Positions 8,907 through 18,060 of a DNA stretch of 64,000 nt are shown here, piece after piece (the first letter of the stretch is position 1; the number at the start of each line of letters is the position of its first letter). Made by a program: the position numbers and the translations under genes. The stretch is from Yponomeuta sedellus (Eukaryota; Arthropoda; Insecta; Lepidoptera; Yponomeutidae), in NCBI GenBank assembly GCA_934045075.1, contig OW203723.1:24703615-24767614 (forward strand). Direction: 5' to 3'. Below the pieces are notes generated by a model. That model did no database searches, was not told the DNA's origin, and saw nothing but the letters and a program-made list of their open reading frames with translations.

Positions 8907-8988
8907 ATGTAATGACAGTCGTTAAGCCATGTCAGAGGCCTTATGGGCGGCTCGACAATTTCTGATGCGCCAGTAAGGCGGGCCACTC
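8907..8988 (+). mobile_element. 5S-derived SINE, left part split by a LINE
   Basis: Matches the middle of the family (GACAGTCGTTAAGCCATGTC, AGGCCTTATGGGCGGCT, GTAAGGCGGGCCACT). It stops abruptly at 8988 where the LINE tail begins. The rest of this SINE resumes at about 10124. Confidence 0.65.
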
Positions 8989-10123
8989 AAATTTTCAAAT
9001 TCAAATTCAAATAATTTTATTTCAACGTAAAGAATTTACATTCTATTTGCTGAATGTCAATGTACAATGTAAAGTGTAAGCCGCCGCCTTCGGGCCGTAT
9101 TGTAGTGGAGAAAAAGGCAGCGGAAAAAAAAACTCCACTCTGACCATCTTTTCTCAAATCATCTTAAAACTAAATACATCAGTTGCCATATGTAAACCTA
9201 ATAAGATTTCATGATTGCCATTAACAACCCTAAATGCCAAAGCATTAGTCAAATGTCTCACAATAATAGGGGAAAACATAAGTGCTGTGGCCAGACACAC
9301 GAACAGCACTCGTTCACGAGCATAACGCAGTGCTCAGCCATCATCAGTCTCAACCATTTTGGAGGGAGATAGATGACCCGAACACCACGCTACCATTCGA
9401 ATGACCTTTAGCAAACTTGCAGTTAAGTTTTTGTCAGTTATATAAGGTATCATATAGTTATTAATATGCAATCACGTCGTCTGTACACACTTGTATTATA
9501 AAATATATGTTATACTTAACAATAAAATCGCGGTGGAATTGGTTTACTACCACGGATTAGGATCGTTTATATAGTCGTCTATTCTATAATATGCCTTTTT
9601 ACATAGCGAATTTTTAATGAAAGTTTTAAATTTATTTTCAGACAAGCATAGAACACGTTCTGGAATTTTGTTGTAAAAACGAACGCAGTAACCTACAAAT
9701 GATGTGCCTACCTTGGCTAATCGGGATTTAGTACAAGCAACCTTGTTTCTATTCCTTGTGTTTACGTTATGAACGTCCCTATTTAATTTAAACATTGTTA
9801 TATTTTTTCGGACATACATTATATTATCGAATATATATTGGCAAGCCAGTGTAAGAATGCCTATTTCTTTAAAACGCTCCCTTAGCGATTCTCTACTGTT
9901 TAAGTTGTAAATAGCTCTTATTGCTCTTTTTTGCAAGACAAATATGGTTTCTATATCTGCTGCCCGTCCCCATAATAACAAACCATACGACATGACACTG
10001 TGAAAATAACTAAAATAGACCAGCCTCGCCGTCGACACGTCGGTAAGTTGTCTAATTTTTCTGACTGCAAACGCTGCTGAACTCAACCGACCCGACAGTT
10101 TTCCAATATGCTGACCCCACTGT
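8989..10123 (-). mobile_element. 5'-truncated Jockey/CR1-like LINE
   Basis: A minus-oriented LINE. Its 3' end is at 8989-9070 with terminal short repeats of TTTGAA, and its 3' UTR extends to about 9546. It carries an open 3' end of a reverse-transcriptase ORF. Only about 1.1 kb remains, as expected for 5' truncation during target-primed reverse transcription. It sits inside a 5S-derived SINE, with CCACT at both boundaries as a possible short target duplication. Confidence 0.75.
9547..10123 (-). pseudogene. LINE reverse transcriptase, C-terminal end
   Basis: About 190 codons are open without a stop. Recognisable segments are ARLVYFSYFHSVMSYGLLLW, IETIFVLQKRAIRAIYNLNS and ERFKEIGILTLACQYIFDN, ending YRIDDYINDPNPW and a stop. 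The 'HSVMSYGLLLWG ... LQKRAIRAI' pattern is typical of the region after the RT palm in Jockey/CR1-type LINEs. The catalytic part is absent, so this cannot be a working enzyme. The open frame continues upstream into SINE sequence to 10191, which is accidental. Confidence 0.8.
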
Positions 10124-10250
10124 CTTCCAATCCTCCACCAACCCGGACTTGGCCCCCCTTGGTGGACTATAGCCTGTCCTTCCCGCGACACAGTGACAGA
10201 CCCAGAGACCCAGTAGTGGGGACATACAAATGGTTGCCATTACATGCCGG
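10124..10250 (+). mobile_element. 5S-derived SINE, right part split by a LINE
   Basis: Continues the SINE interrupted at 8988: CCACTGTCTTCCAATCCTCC, CCAACCCGGACTTGGCCCCC and CAGTAGTGGGGACATACAAA. Together with 8907-8988 it gives one SINE copy with the LINE removed. Confidence 0.65.
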
Positions 10251-10254
10251 TTGC

Positions 10255-10465
10255 CCTTACATGCCGGCTGTCATGTAATGGCAGTCGTTAAGCCACGTCA
10301 GAGGCCTTATGGGCGGCTTGATCACGTCTGACAGTGGCCCGCCACTGTCTTACAATCTTCCACCAACCCGGACTTGGCCCCCGTGGTGGAGTATGGCCTA
10401 ACCTTTCTGCGATACAGGAAGAGACCCGTGCCCCAGCAGTGGCAACATACAAGGGTTGATATCGA
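10255..10465 (+). mobile_element. 5S-derived SINE, head-less copy
   Basis: Starts at GGCTGTCATGTAATGGCAGT and runs through CCAACCCGGACTTGGCCCCC to CAGCAGTGGCAACATACAAG and GGTTGATATCG. It lacks the 5S head. It lies directly after the split copy and before a SINE-B tail, making a cluster in this intron. Confidence 0.65.
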
Positions 10466-10469
10466 ATCT

Positions 10470-10622
10470 ACGTCCCGGGTTCATATCCCGGCTGGGAACA
10501 AAAAAAAAACCCAGGTCTTGGATGTTTACATGTGTGTGATGTCGTTGTTTCTGGTTCCCACGACACAGGGTATCCTAGTGTGGGGCCAGAAGCAATGTAT
10601 GTGCTTGTATGTAAATGTTATG
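10470..10622 (+). mobile_element. SINE-B, B box and tail
   Basis: GGGTTCATATCCCGGCTGGG (degenerate B box) is followed by an A run, CCCAGGTCTTGGATGTTTAC, CTGGTTCCCACGACACAGGG and GTGGGGCCAGAAGCAATGTA. The same order occurs at 33650-33790 and 39505-39655. It ends about 18 bp before the exon at 10641, so it supplies part of the acceptor region. Confidence 0.7.
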
Positions 10623-10640
10623 TCTTGTCTAATCTGTCAG

Positions 10641-10797
10641 CATTCGCGATCAGTCCGTCTCAGCGGCCGCTCCTGGCGCACATGAGCCGGCGCCGCTCCG
10701 CAGTGGACCGGCCAGACCCCCTGGACTGCATCGTCTTCTCTGTGGTCAGCGAGCCCCTTGAGGATCCGTTGGGGTTGGCCAACTGTGTCGATGTCGG
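10641..10797 (+). CDS. Rpgrip1l: RPGRIP1L-like gene, penultimate exon
   Basis: The 157-bp exon has acceptor CTAATCTGTCAG and donor CGG|GTGAGT, phase 1 to 2. It encodes FAISPSQRPLLAHMSRRRSA, then DRPDPLDCIVFSVVSEPLED and PLGLANCVDV. The strand 'DCIVFSVVSEPLED' followed by an acidic turn and '-VDVGYAY' across the next junction is the middle of the C-terminal C2 domain of RPGRIP1L proteins. GC content is high (about 60% by eye) against AT-rich flanks. The acceptor side is built from SINE-B sequence. Confidence 0.85.
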
Positions 10798-11109
10798 GTG
10801 AGTGGTTTTAATTTCATATTAGATTAGATTCTTCTACACACTAGAAAACAAAATACATTAGCCTCTTAAGCCCTGGCGTCATGATAAAGCCGCCGTCTGT
10901 ACGGTGGCCTTATCACTAGGATAAGAAATATCTGTGTAATTTCCATTTTTATGTACAATACTCTATTATATCTATTTACTTGTAGACAAAATCTTATTGA
11001 ATGAAATATGTGATAAACGGTGACTTTGGCAACGTCAATACAACGGATGAATGAGGATAACTGAGGACAAAGAAGTAGGGCCTATGTCCAGTTGAGGACG
11101 AGGGAACTA

Positions 11110-11345
11110 TAAGGATTGACCGACCGCCCGACCGACCGACCAACTGACTGCCTAAACGATCGACTGACTGAACGATTGGCCTACTGACAGACTGACTGAT
11201 GAATTGACCTACTGACTGACTGATCAATTCACCAACTGACTGACTGATTAATTGACCCACCAAGTGGCTGCCTGACTGATCCATTTGCCGCGTTACTGAC
11301 TGACAGACTGCGCGATTGACCGGCCGACCAACTGAAAAGTCGATT
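11110..11345. repeat. Degenerate 4-bp (GACT/GACC)n array in the last intron
   Basis: About 235 bp of GACTGACT-like tetranucleotides with GACC variants (for example GACCGACCGACC, ACTGACTGACTGAT). It includes a longer-period unit resembling ACTGACTGACTGATnAATTGACC near 11190-11270. It runs to within about 12 bp of the acceptor at 11356, so the normal branch-point region is embedded in it. Confidence 0.8.
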
Positions 11346-11356
11346 GACCCCGGCAG

Positions 11357-11570
11357 TTACGCGTACCTGTTTCTCGGCGACGTGCTGGCGCGCGGCGCGG
11401 CCGCCAGCCGGACGCTGCTGCTGCGACTGCACGAGCCGCGCGCCCCCCCCGCACTGCCCGCAGCGCCCGCACTGCCCGCCGCACCCGCACTGGCCCTATG
11501 CGGCGTGCTGGCCGTGCGGCTGGACGGGCTAGACGTGGTGCGTCGCGCCGCAGCGCTGCTCTCGCCCTGA
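11357..11570 (+). CDS. Rpgrip1l: RPGRIP1L-like gene, terminal exon with stop
   Basis: The acceptor is GACCCCGGCAG. The phase-2 entry completes a Gly codon (GG|T), giving ...VDVGYAYLFLGDVLARG across the junction, the expected next strand of the C2 domain. It continues ASRTLLLRLHEPRA, then an Ala/Pro-rich insert (PALPAAPALPAAPAL), ALCGVLAVRLDGLDVV and RRAAALLSP, with TGA at 11568-11570. The end is the last C2 strand plus a helix, which is also where known family members finish. No AATAAA lies within several hundred bases downstream, so the 3' UTR end is not placed. The exon is extremely GC-rich, and the Ala/Pro insert looks like local slippage. Confidence 0.85.
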
Positions 11571-11584
11571 CGCGTGAGTCGCCA

Positions 11585-11700
11585 CATACACTTAGGAGCG
11601 GTGGTAGCGGAGCGGTGTAGAACGCCGGCTTCTCGCTCGGGAAGTCGTGGGTTCGAACCCCGGCATGTACCGGTGACTTTGTTTTCTAAGTTATGTACAT
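11585..11700 (+). mobile_element. SINE-C, tRNA-like head (split copy)
   Basis: Has GGTAGCGGAGCGGTGTAGAA (A-box-like) and GTGGGTTCGAACCCCGGCAT (B box), then GTGACTTTGTTTTCTAAGTT. The copy is interrupted near 11700 by SINE-A and resumes near 11865. It lies just 3' of the RPGRIP1L stop, so it may form part of the 3' UTR. Confidence 0.65.
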
Positions 11701-11865
11701 TTTATACTATTTTTATTTTTGATGCACTAACCCGTGCTAAGGACAAATTTAAAAACCTATTTAGAGGCTAAAAATTTCACCCATGCCGGGATTCAAACCC
11801 GCAACCTCTGGCTATCCGTGCCAGCGCTCTACCAATTGAGCCAATGGGCCACTCACCGGCATTCA
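11700..11865 (-). mobile_element. SINE-A inserted into SINE-C
   Basis: Reverse-oriented copy: tail TTTTTGATGCACTAACCCGT, TTAGAGGCTAAAAATTTCAC, B box GGGATTCAAACCCGC, A box CTCTACCAATTGAGCCAATG. It is flanked by TTATGTACATTTT on the left and TTATGCACATTTT on the right, a good candidate for a 13-bp target-site duplication. Confidence 0.7.
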
Positions 11866-12035
11866 TTATGCACATTTTTGTGAAATTATAGTAGCAATAC
11901 TATTCGCTGACGGTGAAGGAAAACATCCTAAGGAAACCCTAGTGTCTGAGGTGTTAGCGTACCTCAGCGCTTGCCACGTACAATGGCCCAACTGTGAGGC
12001 TAAGTGCGGAAATTTCAGGTCTAACTAACTACACT
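11865..12035 (+). mobile_element. SINE-C, body (split copy)
   Basis: Continues the family: GTGAAATTATAGTAGCAATA, GGTGAAGGAAAACATCCTAA, GTGTCTGAGGTGTTAGCG. The same order is seen uninterrupted at 50615-50890. Confidence 0.6.
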
Positions 12036-12384
12036 TACTTAGGTCATACTTAGCACGTTGTGTGTGTACTCCAGACAATGTATTGGAGTTTGTCAGGGAC
12101 AGTTGTAATCCAACAACGTGAAAATGTGCCAGTCTCCAATAACAGACACGGCTTGGGCGTCAAGCCGCCCCGCTCTCACTCTGACCAGTGAATGACATAC
12201 ACTTACTTAAATCATAGCTAATTCTTACCATAACATTTTTGCTAAGTTACCAAAACTATTTCTCTCAGCGAGCTTCTGAACCCGAGATCCCAACAAAGAT
12301 AAAACTTAGATCTTAGACCATCAGCGCTTATCTCGTACCGCTATCCACCATACCATCACCCGGCGCGGCCATACATGCATACAT
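12036..12384. other. Intergenic, nothing recognised
   Basis: No exon-like open segment with splice sites and no repeat seen elsewhere in the window. The first intergenic stretch after the RPGRIP1L-like gene. Confidence 0.4.
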
Positions 12385-12640
12385 ATATAACCTCACGCCT
12401 GTATCCCAGAGGGGTAGGCAGAGCCCAGGTACTGCCACCTGCCATAATCCTGACAGATCACCTTCGCGTCTTCAACGTTCATAAGTCGTTGCATGCAGGC
12501 ACGCCGGTTCCGGGTATTTTTTATCTTCCCCTTTGCTAATAAATCCGCTATTTGGTCGATGTATGCAACCCGGCCATCGTCCCGACATCTTCCGAAAACC
12601 CGGAACCTCCATCCCGAGTGATCCCGAATCCCGGCCCGAG
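12385..12640 (-). mobile_element. LINE C-terminal fragment (RRACMQRLMNV family)
   Basis: On the minus strand it reads RNRRACMQRLMNVEDAKVIC, QDYGRWQYLGSAYPSGIQA, then a stop. The same C-terminus appears at 24225-24500 (minus), 38640-38740 (plus) and 63180-63270 (plus). I take it as the 3' coding end of a lepidopteran LINE. It has no catalytic motifs. Confidence 0.6.
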
Positions 12641-12770
12641 TCGGCCGTCCCGGCGCGCGGCGTCCCCGGCTCACAGTCCCGGGCGTGTTGGCGCGCGACG
12701 CACGCGCACGAAAATACCCGACGCGCTAGCGCCGCCGATCGAGACCCGTTTCGTAATAACTCTCCTATAA
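12640..12770. promoter_or_regulatory. GC-rich CpG patch, possible promoter
   Basis: A short patch rich in CG dinucleotides (GGCGCGCGGCGTCCCCGG, GTTGGCGCGCGACGCACGCG) within AT-rich DNA. It is open in several frames but has no splice-bounded exon. It could be a promoter, a 5' exon or part of the adjoining repeat. No TATA box or initiator is convincing. Confidence 0.2.
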
Positions 12771-13089
12771 TAGTGCTGCGATCGACCCCTTTACCTTATA
12801 CATTGCGAGGCGTCCCTTGTTCCATTAATGTACTTTATGTCGAGTTAAACTGGAACGGTTCCCTTGGCGGAGTTGCAGTGATTGGTTTGTTGTTGACGCG
12901 TTTTGGTTTTGTTTCGCTGGATTTCCTGGATGTGTCGATACCACATTTTTTTACTTGTACTTTGTACTAAGGACGAATTGCATCTATCCTTGTGGCATCC
13001 ATTGACATTTTATTCTCTGTTAAGAATTTTTGTAAAATGCTACCGAAAATCGGTCATGGATTACGAGTCAAGTAAAAAGCGTAGAGCCT

Positions 13090-13149
13090 GAAAATGTGTT
13101 TTTTTATTTAGCCTATAAACGTCACATTGCAGGGCATTGAGCTTCTCTC

Positions 13150-13180
<31 letters not shown>

Positions 13181-13230
13181 ATTACCCTACGTGCGTCGCG
13201 TACGTACCGCGGATTGGAAACGTTAAATTT
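13090..13230 (-). mobile_element. SINE-C body fragment with (GA)n expansion
   Basis: Contains CATTGCAGGGCATTGAGCTTC and ACCGCGGATTGG, which mark SINE-C in reverse. The CTCTCTC-type site of the family has expanded into (AG)n at 13152-13176. Confidence 0.5.
13150..13177. repeat. (GA)n microsatellite
   Basis: About 13 AG/GA units without interruption. Confidence 0.9.
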
Positions 13231-14085
13231 CACATTCAGTTAAATCCGAAAAAATTGTACCATTTGCTAGTAAAACTTTGCCAACAGATGCACTGCAACC
13301 CGCTAAGTCACCAAATGTAAAAAAAATAAAGAATCAAAACTCAAACATCATTAGCTAACGTACGCTGGATTCACATCTACAACGTGCACGTTTGTGTTTA
13401 CATCCTCACCGCAGTGTTTTGTGACGGCGCCACACGACTACAAATACACGAAAACATAATAAAAGTGACCACGATTCGGTGATTTGAAAACTAAAATTAA
13501 CAACAAACCATAACGCTATTTTTTATAAGAACATGATTCCAACACTTCTCAGATGTAGTTGAAATAGTCTGTGGTACGAAAGCAGCCACAGCTTATTTAA
13601 ATTGCCTGCTGACGAGTGTCTTAGAGGAATCGTGTTTTACAGATAAGACTTTACATCTTTAAACTGTTGATTAAAGACACTGCAATACACATGTACATAA
13701 TAACCGAAAACATACAAAACAAAGATTAATTATTATAATGCATCGCCGTAAAACAGATGCAAGTGAAACTAGTGCTTTCGTGAAATTCCATGTAAAATAT
13801 CGATGAAATCCTTGAAACATTATCATCTCGATTCTCATTCTGTTGTCTAAGATAATATATAATTCAAAGTTGATCTATTACGTTTATCATAATAGTCTCT
13901 ATCTTTCTGTTATTACAATTTCACCATTATTTTAATGAAACCAACTGGGTCTCGCGAGTCACACTCAAGGGTCACCAGTGTAATTGTTGAAGAGGATTAT
14001 ATTATCATCGTAAAGTTTAATAGGTAAAATCCAGTAGCCAAATCGAAGCATCCGTTGACAAATTATCTTTTCCTAAAACATCCAG
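13231..14085. other. Intergenic AT-rich DNA
   Basis: Contains a short repeat at 13565-13665 (AGTCTGTGGT ... TTAGAGGAATCGTGTTTT) that recurs at 28880-28980 and partly at 32745-32815, with CTGTGGT/ACCACAG inverted pairs, so probably a small MITE. Otherwise nothing recognised. Confidence 0.4.
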
Positions 14086-14089
14086 GGCC

Positions 14090-14310
14090 ATTTTTGACTC
14101 GAAGCATTATTTGTGTAGCCTACGTTCTACTGCAGGGCAGGCGTTCCTACCGAAAGGGTATGGGCTTAATTATCACGCGTGCCCACCGCGGATTGGTAAT
14201 TTCAAACGCAGAGGTAGTTGAACACCTCAGACGCTTAGGTTTCCTCACGATATTTTTTCTTCACAGTTAACAAGTTTTATTGCTTCACAAATATACGTAA
14301 CTTAAACATA
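14090..14310 (-). mobile_element. SINE-C, reverse orientation
   Basis: Contains TTCTACTGCAGGGCAGGCGT, GTGCCCACCGCGGATTGGTA, TTGAACACCTCAGACGC and TTTCCTCACGATATTTTTTC in family order. Confidence 0.6.
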
Positions 14311-15180
14311 ATTAACTTGCTAGAAACATATTTTTTATTTTTTTTAGGTTAAATAATCGTTAAGTAAAATAGGATATGAGATAAAAATTAAATACAATAA
14401 TTTGGGATATAATATGAAACGACAATAAAATAGAATAATTAAGAGTATAACGCACCAGATTATCCACAGATTACTATAAGCATTGAAGGACAATATAATG
14501 ATCTTAATAATATTTTTTCCAACATTGGAATAGGCAAAGCAGTTAAATGCCAATAAAATGAATAACTTTTTACAACGTTTACAACTTTTGATTTCGGCTG
14601 AATCGAATTTCAAGTTTTAGACAATCACACGACGCAAAATTTAACCCTTTTTAATACTGCAGTAACAATATTTTCAGTCCAACGTACCGTTTCCGAGCTA
14701 CAAACACAACACTGAAAAAAGTGCGAAAATTTCGGGTTTTTTGGCCCCCAAAAGTTGAGCTCACCTCCTGGGACCGTGCGAATTCGAATCACTCGCATTT
14801 AGGATCAAATGAAGGTATTAAAATGAAGGTAGTAAATGATATCCAGCTTTCTGGAAATTAATTCCTAGATTTTTTTTAATTTCATTGACCTAGTAAAGCA
14901 GCTAACAGCTGGTACAATGTAATTCTAGTATTTACTCGTACTAGTTTTAAGCTAGATTGACACCCAAAGTACTAGTATACATGCACGTTAAAATGCATAG
15001 AAAAACTAAATAAGGCAGCCCTTATATTTAGGAACAATGAGACAAGCTTTATATAAAAACTACGGAGGACATTCCCGCAGCTTTGAACACAAAGCATTAA
15101 TTAAATTTTTGAACTAGAGCTTTCGAAAGCACTGGGTATACATTATTATCTGATGATTTCCCAATAAAGAAAATAAACGG
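14311..15180. other. Intergenic AT-rich DNA
   Basis: No gene, RNA gene or recurrent repeat recognised. Confidence 0.4.
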
Positions 15181-15560
15181 AGACACAAGATTGATCGGGT
15201 GATCGATCAGCGGACTGCATACAGCTCCGCGCGTCCTTGTCCTAGTCTGCCAACGTCGCGGACGCATTTAGCGCGGCCCTGCAAACTTTCTTCTGCACCC
15301 TAGACAAGAGAAAACCCACCTTGTGCGACACACAATAGGAGCTATCAAGTGGACAGTGATTACTTAGCGCGATAGTAAACAGCAAGGAACGCGGAGCTGA
15401 TTGGTTGTTGTGCCGTGCAGTGACATTTGGATTTTTTGGATCACATATTGATTGGATCCGTTTCGCAAAATTGTGCCGTGTGTTAATTGGTTTAGTGGTT
15501 AGTTTTCTGCGAGTTCTGCCTGAACTGCATTTTGGTTTCGTGTGAGTTCACGACGAAAGT
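15181..15560 (+). promoter_or_regulatory. GC-richer patch, possible 5' exon or promoter
   Basis: The sequence 15215-15300 is GC-rich for this region (CATACAGCTCCGCGCGTCC, TTAGCGCGGCCCTGC). It is followed by a T/G-rich leader-like stretch with ACAGTGATT and GTGCAGTGACA and possible donors (GTG|GTTAGT near 15498, GTG|TGAGTT near 15541). This resembles insect 5' UTR exons. It could belong to a gene starting here on the + strand, including a distant first exon of the Unc-89-like gene, but no coding sequence supports it. Confidence 0.25.
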
Positions 15561-15699
15561 GGAGACTTGTCGTCTATCGCAGAAAGTTCTCGATTAATTT
15601 CCTTGTCCTGTTTGCGTCTTTCAAACAAATTCGCTTGTGACTTTTTTCGGCTTCGATTATACTTCCAGCTTATTTATTGGGATATTTTTTTTTATTTAG

Positions 15700-15945
15700 T
15701 TAGCCACGACTGTGTCCCACTGCTGGGCAAACGCATCCCTTTTAGATTTGCACTCATCCTTGTCTCTGGCCAATTCTTCCTACCCAGGCAAATGTTTGGT
15801 CAGGTCGTCACACCATCTCCGTCCAGGTCTGCCACATCGCCGGTATCCATCGCACGGCACCCAAGCAGTGACGATTTTTGCCCACCTTTCCGGGGCCATA
15901 GGTCTGACATAGCCAGCCCAGCTCTACTTGAGCTTAGGCGGTCGC
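15700..15945 (-). pseudogene. RTE-like LINE, C-terminal remnant
   Basis: On the minus strand it reads LSWAGYVRPMAPERWAKIVT, GRPGRRWCDDLTKHLPG, a stop, EELARDKDECKSKRDAFAQQ and WDTVVAN with a stop. 'WAGHVxRM ... RWxxxxxxW ... GRPxxRWxDDL' is the standard C-terminus of RTE-type reverse transcriptases in insects. It has a stop and small frame problems. The same piece is at 30940-31215 on the plus strand. Confidence 0.75.
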
Positions 15946-17400
15946 AACGGGAATATTAGCCTTATATCAAGTCTGAGAATATTAGGATCGCGTGCGATTT
16001 TTCGAATTCCGTTCCCTTGAATTGGTTAGCTCGTAACTAGGCACGCATAAACAAGTCTATTTTTAATCCTCATTCAACCCAATCCACCACTCCAGTTGGA
16101 AACATTTCAGCAATGTATGTAGATATCTACAGTATGCGATGTAGGAAATTAATTGCCTCAACTCTTACACCGCAGGAATTAAGAGCGAGTATCCTACGAG
16201 ACGAGTAACTGTTGGTTTCTGTTTACTTGCCTGCGTTTTATAGCGTCATCGACTGTAAGCTCATTTGGCAGTCGACGTGGAAATGGTATATTAGACTGTC
16301 GAAATTGTAATCCCAAATCCCAGAAGGTATATAGTGATTCACGGGCTATTTTGATTTAGCCATTCATAAATTCCTTGGTTTGTTCTAGTGCCATCTTTAT
16401 ATGTTTGAAAGATCACTTGGATCCGTTTGCGCCAACTCTGTCTGAGAGCGCTATGTATTTGTTTCTTAAAAGCTCTATACAGTTAATAAGTTCAAAACGT
16501 CTTTTACAAATGACGTTTAAGTGATAGATTACCCTGTCATAGCTATTTATCCCGGGATAAATAATAATAATACTTATTTATCTATTCCTCACTTAACCAG
16601 TAATTTGGCGCAAGTCGCCCTAGATCTTTCTTAAGGCTAGGCAAACTTACGATTCAGACGTTCTATCTTGTAATATCGTGTAAATTATTGTTTTACAGCA
16701 GAGAATTTGGTTGAGTATCATAATCAATATTATGCTGCTCATAATAATAGACTTATAAATTTATAGTACAGTGTAAAAGGTACTGTTGTATCCTGTTAGA
16801 GTCCACTCGTATGAATAGTTTTTAATTGTTACGTGTCAAGGTCAAAATTCCACAGAATCCATTTTCTATTTCTTTCTTCAAAAGTTTCAGTAGCGTTCCA
16901 GGTGTTACATCGGCCTTCTTAATATTGCCGTTCTATTTTGGTTCATTCTTTATTTATTGTTCGTAGGTACTTTGTATTTACTTTTTAAACAGTACTTGAA
17001 GTGACATAAGGTCACTGTAATTGTTTAAAAAAACCGCTGCACCAGTCTCGTATCCAATCAGCGGTGTGATCAATGTCTTCAAGTGTCCTCTATGCTCCGG
17101 AATCATTGGGCCTTCTGATCTCTGATCCCTTTCTTACTAAACAACATGCTGATAAACTTGTTTGGTCGGCCTGAAGAACTCATAGTCGCGTGATATAATC
17201 CGGTCTTAAAATCTGGCCCGTGATTCACGCATTGCGGCGACTATCTACTGCTCCACTCCGTCGCCTCGACAGTTGACATTTGAGATGCTTCACTTCACTC
17301 TGTGATTGATGCTAATTCATCTGGTTCTTTTCCTAGCCTCATTCTTTCTTTTTGTCGTGGGCTTGGGCTTTTTCGGTCTCTTTATTTTTTCAAAGCTCTC
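15946..17400. other. Intergenic, nothing recognised
   Basis: About 1.45 kb with no exon-like segment, no dispersed repeat found elsewhere in the window, and no RNA gene. Confidence 0.4.
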
Positions 17401-17401
17401 T

Positions 17402-17540
17402 CCCCCTTATTCATAATGGTCCGCTAACTTAAAACAGTTGCTAAAGAGTGTTCTTTTTCATTCTTGACTTAGGTCTATAGAAGAAGACAGAGTGAGAATT
17501 AGCAATGCTTTAAGTTAGCAGACTATTATGAATAAGGGGG
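17402..17540. mobile_element. MITE-2, 139 bp, CCCCCTTATTCATAAT ends
   Basis: The left end CCCCCTTATTCATAATGGTC with CGCTAACTTAAA faces the inverted right end TTTAAGTTAGCAGACTATTA then TGAATAAGGGGG. TIRs are about 30 bp with one or two mismatches. The interior holds AAGAGTGTTCTTTTTC. The target duplication is not clear. Confidence 0.75.
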
Positions 17541-17544
17541 TTTA

Positions 17545-17830
17545 TTCTTTATGTAGTCTATATACGTTCCATTGCAGGGCACAATGCCTTCCCTTAAAGA
17601 GAGAGTATACCTAGGTTTAATACCACGCGTGCCCACCGCGGATTAGCAATTACAACCGCGATGTTTTCCTTCACAGTTGGCGTGTGGTTTTGCTACTATA
17701 ACTTCACCAATGTACATAACTTAGAAAACAATGCCATTGTTACATGCCGAGATTCGAACCTCCCGATTGAGACACCGGTGTTTTACCAATCCGCTTCCAG
17801 AGCTCTAAGCTCTCCATTATTGTACGTTTA
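17545..17830 (-). mobile_element. SINE-C, reverse orientation
   Basis: Contains ACGTTCCATTGCAGGGCACA, GCCTTCCCTTAAAGAGAGAG, CGTGCCCACCGCGGATTAGC, the TTTCCTTCACAGTTGGC region and a tRNA-like CCGAGATTCGAACCTCC. It is a near-complete copy next to MITE-2. Confidence 0.65.
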
Positions 17831-17884
17831 ATCTTAAATCCCTAATCTAACTTTTGCCTTTCCATCTACGTAAAGAGATCGTTT

Positions 17885-18060
17885 GTACAGCATACAGTGG
17901 CACCTTCACTTACACTAGATGGGTGAAGGGACCACTCAGTCGTCGCAGTGTCTGGGACATTGTTTTTTAAGTGGAGTTGGCGTGCCCAGCACCTATACTA
18001 TCCTGACCGCTTAGTCGGAAACCCGCGGGTTTGTTGGTTCCACACGTATTGACTTGTCTT
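17885..18060 (+). mobile_element. Repeat-D (CACTAGATGGGTGAAGGGAC family)
   Basis: CACTTACACTAGATGGGTGA, AGGGACCACTCAGTCGTCGC, CCCAGCACCTATACTATCCT. The same order occurs at 39745-39925, and inverted in part at 19215-19305. Confidence 0.6.

Noticed and set aside
10124..10191. N-terminal start of a 214-residue reverse-transcriptase protein on the minus strand.
   Set aside because: The first residues come from the interrupted 5S-derived SINE. The LINE reading begins only near 10123, so the upstream ATG is accidental.
10994..11284. Minus-strand 96-codon ORF rich in Ser/Gln/Val.
   Set aside because: It is a translation of the GACT satellite in the last intron of the RPGRIP1L-like gene.
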